A stretch of 64,000 nucleotides of DNA from Prunus persica (lineage: Eukaryota; Streptophyta; Magnoliopsida; Rosales; Rosaceae). This document shows positions 12,680 through 22,191 of this stretch, piece by piece. A program made the position numbers and the translations under genes. Under the pieces are notes generated by a model. That model was not told where the DNA came from. It was given only the letters and a program-made list of their open reading frames with translations, and did no database searches. The stretch's first letter is position 1; the number at the start of each line of letters is the position of its first letter. The stretch lies in contig NC_034014.1 of assembly GCF_000346465.2 (NCBI RefSeq), positions 30,079,777 to 30,143,776 on the forward strand, written 5' to 3'.

Positions 12680-13964
12680 TTCTATATTTTATGTGAACTC
12701 AATTATTTGAATTCATTTTGATGTAATATGACTTTGACCTTCTATTTAATGAAACTCGATTTCAAACCAAAAAAAAAAAAAGATGGCCTAGTGTTGAATC
12801 AATTTTCGGAAATCATTAAAGCTTCAGTTTTCTGTTTAAAACTCTCTTCCATATTCTCTCATATCCATCTTTCTCCAACAAACAACCCTAAAATCTCTTC
12901 TTCTCGTGACCATGGACATGGAGATCGATAAAGAAGGCTACTTAGAGTTATTTGTCAAGTGGTACGAGGATCCAGAAGTCTTCCAGATGGTGAAGAAGAG
13001 GTTAATTTCGCCCTCTGCAAAAACGATAAACATCCTTGTTTTATATATATATATATCATTTAATTTTAATTCTGCGTTTGCCTAGGGTTGCAAGAGCCAC
13101 GTTGACGACGCATATCGGCAACAAGAACAACAATGTCATCGGCAACGTGGATATGCCAAAGTAGGAATTGGTGTGGTATGAGAATCCAGAAATCATGGTA
13201 TGAGAATCCAAAAATCGTCCAAAATTTGAAGGAGATGTTTGGCCCTTCACTGTACGAAGATGGAAAGCCTCAAGGCATCGCTTTCTCTAGGCACTTCCCT
13301 AATTGCTATGGTACCCCCTTCTCTTGCTTTTATTCGTATTTTTATTATTTGTTGTTAGGAAAAACAACATTTAGGCATTTAAAAACAAGTTTATGTTATA
13401 AAATAAAATAATGGAGTATGAAAAGTACCACTGAATATTGGGAGTAGAATTGTATTTGCTCTTGTGATATGTACACTGACAAAATTTCCTCTCAAATAGA
13501 ACTCACTCTCTTTTGTTTCCTCTCACTCTTCATTTCTTCTCTTCATTTCTTTCCTCTCTTCTCCTTAGCAAGCCTATTTATAGGCAAATTGGATGACTTC
13601 ATTACCCAACATCATCATTAAGCTTTTGACTAGTACATCTTTCATGTGGGCTTCATCTCTCACTTTACAACAGTTTACCTATTTTTGTCCACAGATATAT
13701 GACATAACTGTACTTGTTTGTTGGTGTGATTAGCCCACTCAGTTGGGGTGATGGGTGAAAACAACCAAGTCTGAGAATAGAAATAAAAGGATTTCGACAA
13801 CTTTATGAAATTTAGAATGAGGGTATTACCACCTTACAAGTGAAACTAGTAAACTATTTCATCTTTATGTCTTTTTTTGTTTTTGTTTGGGGGTTTAATT
13901 TTCCGTCAGAACTTATCCCATATGTTTTTAAATCATTACTATTAATAGTGTAGTTGTATAAAAT

Positions 13965-14209
13965 TCTATATATACTAAAACCCAATGCAACTAAACACTG
14001 TAGCTAAGCACAGTATAATGACGGAAATGCCCCTCATTTTGCTATTGTTTTCGTTTTGTTTTTTCTTCATAACAGTAAATTCTATATATTATATACTAAA
14101 ACCCAATGCCCAATGCAACAAAACACTGTAGCTAAGCACAGTATAATGACGGAAATGCCCCTCATTTTGCTATTGTTTTCGTTTTGTTTTTTCTTCATAA
14201 CAGTAAATT
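13965..14209 (+). repeat. Tandem duplication of the Helitron 5' terminus (~120 bp x 2)
   Basis: The first ~118 bases of the Helitron, from TTCTATATATACTAAAACCC to TTCTTCATAACAGTAAA, are repeated immediately from 14083 with small indels (an extra TATAT and CCCAATG). The block AGCACAGTATAATGACGGAA is identical in both. Confidence 0.9.
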
Positions 14210-14649
14210 GACGAAACTGCCCTCAACTAAACAGCTTCTTTTGTTCCCGTTTTTGCCCCTTCCCCTTCGTTGCGAAGGTTTTGTCCGCTCAGAGAAGTGC
14301 CCATTTTCAGTCCGTTTCGAACCAGCTGGTTGGGGGGCAGCCATGGAAGATCCGCATTCATTGTTAGACATGCGTGGGGGGCCGTCGATTTTTGTTTGGG
14401 AGGTGTGCTGCAAATCCAGCCGCACTTTTAGTCTTTGTCTCACAGATTTGTGGTCGGGAGATTTCTCATCCTTTCTACAGCCTTCGACTCAGACTTCCAT
14501 CTTTCTTGCTTGCGAATTTTTGCATCCTTTGTCTTCAGGTATGCATCCCGTCAACTTTTTAACAGATCTTTTGGTCTTCATTTCATGAATTTGATTGTTG
14601 GCTGGGAGATTTTTCGTCCTTTGTAGAGCGTGGGTGTGAGCCATGTTCT

Positions 14650-14985
14650 ATCTTTAGGGTATTTTTTATTTATTTTTTACGAATTTGGGTTCATTTATTT
14701 GGTTACTTTGATTTCAGGTTCTTGGGTAATCCCTAATGCTTTTTTTATTTATTTTTTACGAATTTGGGTTCATTTATTTGGTTACTTTGATTTCAGGTTC
14801 TTGGGTAATCCCTAATGCTATATAAGAGGAGCTGAGGTATTTATATTTCACAACATATCTTTAGGGTATTTTTTATTTATTTTTTACGAATTTGGGTTCA
14901 TTTATTTGGTTAATTTGATTTCAGGTTCTTGGGTAATCCCTAATGCTATATAAGAGGAGCTGAGGTATTTATATTTCACAACATA
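14650..14985 (+). repeat. Tandem repeat inside the Helitron (three copies of a ~80-bp core, two of a ~140-bp unit)
   Basis: The core TTTTTTATTTATTTTTTACG through GGTTCTTGGGTAATCCCTAA occurs three times, near 14660, 14745 and 14870. The longer extension TATATAAGAGGAGCTGAGG with TATTTATATTTCACAACATA follows the second and third copies. Copies are nearly identical, so the expansion is recent. Confidence 0.88.
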
Positions 14986-14989
14986 TTGG

Positions 14990-17940
14990 GTTCTATCAGG
15001 AAGGGGATTGAATCTCACAGATTAGCTCAGGTATTTCCATCATTCTTATTATTAATTTTTTTAATCAATTGTCGATTCAATGACTTTGCTCTCTTGGAGA
15101 ATCTTAGAAATGGAAATCATTCTCAATTTCTGTTTTGGTTGCTGATAAAACACTGGAAAGCAAAGACTAAGCATGCTTTTTTTTATTGAAAAAATTTTCT
15201 TTTTTTATCTGCTGTTGGTTGTTGTATTCTAAATATGGAGAAAAAAATTAATGATAAAACACAAGGAAAAAAGAAGTGAAGATTAATCAGGTTTTGACAA
15301 AATAGAAATTAGGAATGATTAACCAGCAACCATTCTGATAAAGTGCCATCTTCCCTTCTTAGATTGACTCTCCAGCATATGGTGTCTGGGGAAACATATG
15401 GTTTACTTTCTCAGTTCGATATGCTTGGTACATAAGTTCTGAAAATTGTATGGCCTGATTGAGCAGGCATGCTGTAGAGTTCTTGCTTGAATGTGTATGG
15501 TTTGTCCTTTAAAATTACAATTGAACATAATATCTTAGATATTAGGATTGCCGCAGGCTTATGTAGATCACAGTCTGTGCAACGATTCAATCCTGAGTGA
15601 GAGAGTGGTTTTGTGATTTTGATTGTTTAGGGTGACTTTTGATTGAGATGTTCGATTGAGTTGTCAGGACAAAGGGAATGTAAATCTAGATCAACACTTA
15701 CAGAAAATTAAAGTTATATATTGAAGTTTTTGGTTTTTAGAATTAGAGAGGCTGAGAAAACAGAAATCATGCTACAATGTACTTGGAATGAATATTTGTG
15801 CTGCCTCCTTTAAGGAACCTAAATCTGTTATGTCTTTGGCCTGTCCAAGTTAGCATATATTAGATAAACTGTACATTAGTATTTATCAAGCAGTTTAGAA
15901 AGTGTCACCTTATAAAACAGGGCCAAATCCTCCCTCTCCCAGTTTATTCGCTACATTGAAGTTGTTTGTTGCAGCTAAAACTCTTTTTAAATTGAAGAGT
16001 GGTAGTTCTGCATCATTTTTCGCAGCTTCAGCTCTTTCTTTACTTATACTCTCACTCATACAGCCTTCCATGCTCCCTGTTTCATTCTTATTATTAGAGC
16101 ATTGGTTGTTTGGAACAATAGAATATATGTGTTTGTGTGAGTGAGAAAGAGAAAAAGAAAGAGAAGGGTGGTAGCACTATACCTTCCATTCCCAAGTATT
16201 TCTTCCATATGAAGAATTTGTTGGCTGGGAGATTTTTTGTCAAGAGACTTTCTTTCTTTTAGTTTTTTGTCAAGAGACCTTTTTTTTGTCAAAATAGAAA
16301 TTGGCAATTATTTTATCTTAACCTCTATTGGTTTTCTTTGGGGTTCTCAGGAAACATTTCACTTGATTCCTTGACTTGGTGGGCTTGATTGATTATGAGT
16401 TTTGAGTCAAATATGCTCACTGTGTATATCTGTTTAACTAGGCTTGATATTAATATATGCATATTGTTTGATCGTTATAGAATTCAGTTAATTCTTTGAT
16501 ATAATAATATATATTTGTAATTGTGAAGTTGTTTACACAAAACTAAATTTATGTTGGTGTTAAAAATATAAGCAGGATTTCATATAGTGATGTAAATTTT
16601 GTCATCTTTTTCTCATCCTGTGATAACCTATATTTCTCTAAAAATGTGATTCGATCCAAATATAATTCAATTATTTGTTTATTTCAGAGCTTGAATACAC
16701 CAAAAGGCAAGGGACTAGACATTTGCATTCTGCTGTCATTTTCGAGGTATAAAACTCCTCTAATTCATTGTTTTTTTAAGTTGAGCATTATTAGTCATGT
16801 TAGTCAATTGATTTTAATTATTTTGTAAGATTTTATATTTGCTTTTCATCGATTATGCTTGCATACAAGTTATTTACAAATAATCTTTATTTTGTTGATT
16901 GATACAAGTTGGATATGCTTATTGCTAAAAAATTTCTCCTCTTTTAAATATTTTCCCTTTGATGTTCTCATTGAACATTTTATCTAAATCATTAATCTGG
17001 TGAACTTGGTTGATTATAAATTTTGAGTTCAATGTCTCAATTGTACATATGAATTTAACAAGACTTTATATTAATATATATATATATGTACTGTTTAATC
17101 ATTATGAAACGAAGTTGATTGTCTGATAAAATAATAGATATCTAGAATTGTTATATTATATTTTAATCATATTTACAGGTGAATTTTTTTGGAAAATGTC
17201 CGTTTTTCAGGGGAAGTTCTGCCCCTTTTTCAACAGAAATGTCAAGCCCTTAAATAATTTTTACTCTAAATAAGAGCAAAAGAGTCATATGTTCCTAATA
17301 CATAAGAGAATTAAAAGCCTAAACATTATATTTACATCCTTTTTTTCAATTTTTCTTCAATATATCCAACCATGATTATTTTACCTCTCTTCAACTTTTC
17401 CTTTAGATAAACACAGAATTTAAAATATGTTTATTTTGTGTTACTTCAATTGGAAAACCATCTACAGCTTGCTCATTAGTTCTCTTAATTTTGTAACTTT
17501 GTATTTCCTAGATTGGAAAACTATTTATAACTTTCTTATTAAATTGTTAAAATATATTATTCATGTTTATACATAATTAAATGTTTATGATTATTGTCCT
17601 AACTCAATTTTCCCCATTCATCAATATTAACATTTACTATTTTCCCACTTTTTTATAACAGGGTCAAGACCTCCATCAAAGAGAAGAAAAATCATGAAGA
17701 AATTGCAAAACAAAACTCGCCCAATTAAACAGCATGCTGCTCAAAACTATCCAAATTTTGATATTTTGATGGATACTTCCCACTATTAACATCTCAATGT
17801 ATATACAAACAAGTCTATTATTTTAACATAACAAGTAGCCTATAAAATATGTTATTACTTACTTTTTTGCAACTTATACTCCCTTAGTTAAACATAATGC
17901 TATAAGTTAAATCTCATTGTATATATAAACAATCTTACTT
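14990..17940. other. Helitron interior, no recognised gene
   Basis: AT-rich sequence with short frames only. The GA-rich stretch near 16140-16165 and the repeated TTTTTTGTCAAGAGAC motif near 16240-16280 are minor. I see no Rep or helicase motifs. Confidence 0.5.
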
Positions 17941-18341
17941 TGTCTACGCAATTTCAAAACCCGCAGCATCGCGCGGGCTTTTCTGCTAGTAACAAATAAT
18001 TTATCAATATAAGAAGTTGCATTGTTTCGTGCAGGGGCATATTTGCAAGAAGCTTGGCCGACGGTGGAATCTGCTTTGGCAGAGTATGGTATCATATGCA
18101 AATTGGATCTGGTATGTCATGATAAATGTTGAATTTGTAAATATTGATCCATGTGAAATCTACTCTTGATTGATCGGTGGTCAATTCAAATCATGTATGA
18201 TTGGATGCAGCTACTAACTTCTTGTAATTTTAATCACGGTCAGGTCTTTAGTTACATAACAATCAAAACAACCAGGACTATTAATATTGGTTGTTGCACC
18301 AACATTTTGATTTCAGGCAATTAGAGTAGTGAAACTGATGG

Positions 18342-18707
18342 TGCGTTTGGATGAGGGAAATAAACTTGGGATTTTGATAAAACTCAGAATTTCTAAATTG
18401 ACATGAACCAATTCCGGTGTTTGGATAAAAAAACATAGAAATTTAGAAATTCCGCGTGGAAAAAAACATGGAATTTGGAGATCATAAATCCCAAGTTTAA
18501 ATTCTATCTAAAAGTCGTCATTTCTAAAATTCCAAGAGAGATTGAGTTTAAAAAAAAGATAATTTTACAAATAAAGGTTAAATTCTGTGTTTTAAATTAG
18601 TCACCCAAACAAGAAACTTTACAAATTCTAGAACATTAATTTCCGTCATTTTAAATTCCGTCATTTATGAAATCCTTTGTACTTTTAAATTTCCTCATCT
18701 AAACGCA
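18342..18707. mobile_element. 366-bp MITE with TIR TGCGTTTGGATGAGG
   Basis: TGCGTTTGGATGAGG at 18342-18356 is mirrored by CCTCATCTAAACGCA at 18693-18707, with one mismatch over 15 bases. The interior is AT-rich, non-coding and partly self-complementary (AATTTAGAAATTCCG and similar words in both directions). It lies in the KRR1-like locus between blocks 2 and 3. I did not find a convincing target duplication, so the superfamily is left open; hAT-type is a guess from the terminus. Confidence 0.7.
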
Positions 18708-20270
18708 GTGTGAGTGATATGCACTGCGACATCATCCAGCTTGGGGAAATAAGTGGGCTTGGCTCAAAACTTGGTATCACGCCGGTGGGCATTTCTTATA
18801 TATATTGCCTTCCCTTTTTCTTTTGCTTTTCGGTTGCAGCCTTTTAATTTCAGCTGTATGTTTGTACTGTAACATGGCGGTCGTCGGTTAGATCTAGAGC
18901 TGTTGTTTGTTGTTAGAAAGGTTTAGAGTTGGTCTTTTAGGGTTTAGTGAAACAAGAACTAATTTGAGGAGGATGATGATATGAGGGACCCTTTGGGTGC
19001 TCTGGTCTGGTGTGTATCGTTGACTGGCTGTGATGCTGGAAATATATATATAGAAATGCAAGCTCAGTTAGTTTCTTTTTTATATAGAAATGCAAGCTCA
19101 ATATTCGGTGAGGCTGGGACGCCTCATGCATTACTTACAGTTACATGTAGGTGCATAAAATATTCTTCTAAATCATGCTTTACTTACTGGTCTGTGACTT
19201 GATTAGCTAGGTACATAGTTTAATTATTTCTGTTTGTCGTTTGTCTGAACTTTTAGATGCATATGCTTGAAGAAGAGATCTTTTTTCGCACAACCGTTAC
19301 AGGCTATTCCGAATATGATTATCAGAAAGACATGATTGCTGTTATAGGTTCTCCGCTCATATTACAAGTAATGAGGAGGATTGTGGTAGATGCCATTGTT
19401 CATGACGTGGATCCTTCTCTCTATGTGAATGCGATTTTAACGAGTTCTCAAGCGATGATGGATCTTAAGGATTTGTATTTATGAAGAATCTCGAGGATTT
19501 TGGAGTTATTTATTATTTTGATACTTTCGATTCGAGTGACAATCGAAGAATGTCAAGGACCTTTGAGTTATAGTCTCGTTTTAAATGGAACAATTTTAGC
19601 ATTGTGTTGCAAATATTAGCCAGCCTACGGTATAGTCAAAACTGTACAGCAAACAATTTTTGCTTAGTGCTTTGGACTTTAATCACCACCTCCAATGAAC
19701 AATAAGATACTGTTTGTATTAAATATGCAATCACAAAATTGCTTCTTGTTTTCCAAGCTTTGGGGATTTATTTTTCTGTTTCCCAAAAAATTAAGAAAAC
19801 AGTAGTTCAAATTAAAATGTAATTAAAATTGTTTTATATTAAAAGGATAATCATTATTTATTTTATAAAGAAATTTGAATTATGTATTTTCTATTTCTAG
19901 TAGAACTCTAAAATCTGTTTAGATAAAATTGTATAGCAAATAAATATTAATATAGAAGAAAAAATAATAATAATAAAGTTGACACATCGGGTGGAGAGTT
20001 TGACAAAATGTCAAATTATCACGTAAGTCATCAAATTGTTCAAAAGTGTGATTTCATGCAAAATGTTATGCTTGTTATTAATTATTAGATGAAATTGTTG
20101 AAAAGTGTGATTATTTTTTCTTCCCAAATATGACAATCAGTATCATGCAGGTAAATGTACAGTAAGTATTATTATGAACATACTAGATTTCTCTTCAGCA
20201 CCATTGATAATATGAATTTATCTATATTTTAGTTGAAGAATGGTAAAAGATCCGGGAACGTACCATTCTA

Positions 20271-20500
20271 GTCTTGGCAACATATATGAGGATATTTGAC
20301 ACTGCCTGAAGTCTCTTTTCACTATGCCTCCTTGCGGAGGTTTCTTTTTATAAAAGAAATTGGATGCCTCAACTCGCCCGTCTAGTCTTGGCAACGTATA
20401 TGAGGATATTTGACACTGCCTGAAGTCTCTTTTCACTATGCCTCCTTGCTGAGGTTTCTTTTTATATAAGAAATTGGATGTCTCAACTCGCCCGTCTAGG
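20271..20500. repeat. Two tandem ~114-bp repeats
   Basis: The unit from TAGTCTTGGCAACATATATG through TGGATGCCTCAACTCGCCCG is repeated head to tail with a few substitutions. The minus-strand frame through both units gives a repeated peptide (NFxYKKKPxQGGIVKRDFRQ), but I see no gene structure around it and treat it as repeat-driven. Confidence 0.85.
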
Positions 20501-20639
20501 CCCATATTGGATGTGTTACAGTGGTTAGAGTTTGTTAAAACTTTGTTTAGTCTCTATAAAGATATTATGTTAGACTGTAATCAAGAAATCAATATTTCTG
20601 GTCTGTGCTACCTTTTCAGTCTTCCCTAAAATCCCTATT

Positions 20640-21695
20640 ATCAACTTTGTATCTCCGCCATTTTATTTTTATGTTCTGGCGATTCTTCACAATGACAATG
20701 TTTCTGAATTTGAGAGAGAAAGATAACAAAGAAGCGGTAGACCATCGTCTGCAAGTGTTGCCAAATGAGCGTGTTCGAGACATCAAGACCAAACTGAAGC
20801 CACTCATTAATATTCCCCATGCAATGCAAATTCAATGAAGAATTACTTGACAATGAGCGAGAGATTGTCTTCCATGATATTCCCCCCATTCGACCATTCA
20901 CTACAACACTACTACTGTGGAAAAAGTAATTGCCGGGGTCCAGATGTAAGTATTGATTTGATTGCTCTTCTATGCAGACTTTCATGCATTTATGACTTGG
21001 TTTCTTGCACGAAATCACTCTTTTGTATTTCTTTAGGACTCCAAATCGTGAGGGAGGAGCGTCTGGTATTGTGAATGTGATTGATTCTACTGAGACCTCA
21101 AATCTTTAATTACAACAGCCAGGATTTTATTTTTGGGTTTGTGGTTTCTTTCTTGCATGTAAATTTTTATTTTTGATATATATTTATTTGTGTGGATGAT
21201 AGAATTGGCGATGCTGGGGAAGGTGCGTCAAGAAAGGTGACCGTAAATGAAACTCCACACCTGGCTGATTCTAACCAGACCACAGCTGCTGAGCCTAAGT
21301 ACGTATTGTTGATTATGTTTCATAATCCTTCCTATTAATTACTATTACTATCTTATTTTTGTTGGTTTCTTATTGGTGGGTTTTATTATTTCTTTTCAGG
21401 AACTCCATAAATGTGTTTATTGGGCACGGGACAGACAAATACAGCTTTTCGCTAAATGACAAAGCCAAGGTCCGAGACGTGAAAGAAAAGACAGAAATGT
21501 TGTCCAACTTTTCTATTGGCAGGCAGACGCTATTATGCGGGAATAGGCAGCCCCGTGATGATGCTGTTATCAAGGATATACACGACTTGCAATCCTTCCA
21601 GCTTATAGTAGCTCCATTACCATCTTCATCTCGATCATCAACTACCACAACATCCACCGCTTCCACTGCTGCAGCACCAAGTACACGTGCAGCTC
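20640..21695 (+). pseudogene. Ubiquitin-like-domain protein gene, frameshifted and cut by a LINE
   Basis: Two ubiquitin-fold stretches are visible. The first (from about 20690) reads MFLNLREKDNKEAVDHRLQV...NERVRDIKTKLKPLINIPHA and then needs a frame change near 20825 to continue as FNEELLDNEREIVFHDI, the expected beta3-beta4 part. A short exon-like piece is at 21203-21298. The second block (about 21401-21690) reads NSINVFIGHGTDKYSFSLND, then KAKVRDVKEKTEML...IKDIHDLQSFQLIV and a Ser/Thr/Ala-rich tail. That tail is interrupted by the poly(T) that marks the 3' end of a minus-strand LINE. The shape suggests a protein with repeated ubiquitin-like domains; the exact family is not recognised. Frameshift plus insertion make it a pseudogene. 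Confidence 0.6.
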
Positions 21696-22191
21696 CTTTT
21701 TTTTTTTTTTTTTTTTTGTCAATAAGAACTTTCATTAACAAGAGAGCAATTCAAAACATATTACAACTCAAAGAAAAAGGAGAAGCAGAGCCATGCGATA
21801 AAACAGAAGTGCATGCAAAGCAAATAAACTCAATAAACTCATACAAGCTGCTACAAGAAAGAGCCCCACTGTATGGGAGTGGTACGACAATCCAGAATCA
21901 GAGAGTCTTGGCCATCTTGAACAGCGCATGCTATGTGGAGGCTGGAAGAGGGCAGGGAAGACCGTCTCGACTTAAGATATGCACAAGAGAGGTGGGGGGC
22001 CTAGATACCCAGACTTCCGGACTCGACCTCGATAGTGCAAGCGACGCAAGGTGATCTGCCGCTTCATTATTTTTCCTACCGGTCCATGCCCAGTTACAGT
22101 TTGAGAAGTTGGAGTTGCATTCACGAATTCTTGATAAAAGGGGGTATAGATTCCATCTTCCACACTTTATGTTTCCTTTCACGCCTTGATC

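Larger units (their letters stand above)
10132..12796 (+). mobile_element. Poly(A) retroposon with 17-bp target duplication, interrupted by a Pack-MULE
   Basis: AAGATGCCCTAGTGTTG at 10132-10148 is repeated with one mismatch (AAGATGGCCTAGTGTTG) at 12780-12796, directly after an A-run at 12769-12781. Such a TSD next to a poly(A) tail is the mark of LINE-type retroposition. The body starts with a GTT run, a leader-like stretch and a 0.45-kb pyrimidine tract, and ends with ATGTAATATGACTTTGACC ahead of the tail. It encodes no recognisable ORF1 or reverse transcriptase, so it is a non-autonomous or deleted element, or a retroposed non-coding transcript. A Pack-MULE (11238-12679) sits inside it. The insertion separates a TATA-like box (TATAAATAGC, about 10118) from the KRR1-like start codon at 12912. 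Confidence 0.75.
13965..17989 (+). mobile_element. Non-autonomous Helitron, ~4.0 kb
   Basis: The 5' end begins TTCTATATATACTAAAACCC, a common plant Helitron start of the TC type. The 3' end carries a GC-rich hairpin (CCCGC at 17960-17964 with GCGGG at 17973-17977), then TTTTCTG and a terminal CTAG followed by host T at 17990. Hairpin plus CTRR and absence of terminal inverted repeats and target duplication are the structural marks of Helitrons. No Rep/helicase coding sequence is visible, so mobility would depend on an autonomous partner. The interior holds a 5'-end tandem duplication, a tandem repeat at 14.65-14.99 kb, and possible gene-derived sequence around 14.2-14.6 kb that I could not identify. 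The exact first base is uncertain by one or two. Confidence 0.8.
12912..19484 (+). pseudogene. KRR1-like (small-subunit processome KH protein) locus, degenerate and split by a Helitron
   Basis: KRR1 is a nucleolar KH-domain protein needed for 18S rRNA processing. Three separated blocks fit it in order. (1) 12912-13310: ATG with MDMEIDKEGYLELFVKWYED, then frameshifted sequence, then NLKEMFGPSLYEDGKP...FSRHFPNCYG, matching the family pattern F-x-P-S-x2-E-x-G...FS-x2-FP-x-Y. (2) 18042-18111: after TTTCGTGCAG, the exon YLQEAWPTVESALAEYGIIC-KLDL, a strong KRR1 match, followed by a GTATGT donor. (3) 19257-19484: DMIAVIGSP...VMRRIVVDAIVHDVDPSLY, resembling the KRR1 KH segment (VAVMGS...VRRIVEDCI). 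The exons between blocks 2 and 3 were not found, block 1 holds stops, and a 4-kb Helitron lies in the first intron. I judge it a pseudogene. A shortened, rapidly evolving paralogue remains possible, because block 3 keeps an open frame to its stop. Confidence 0.6.
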
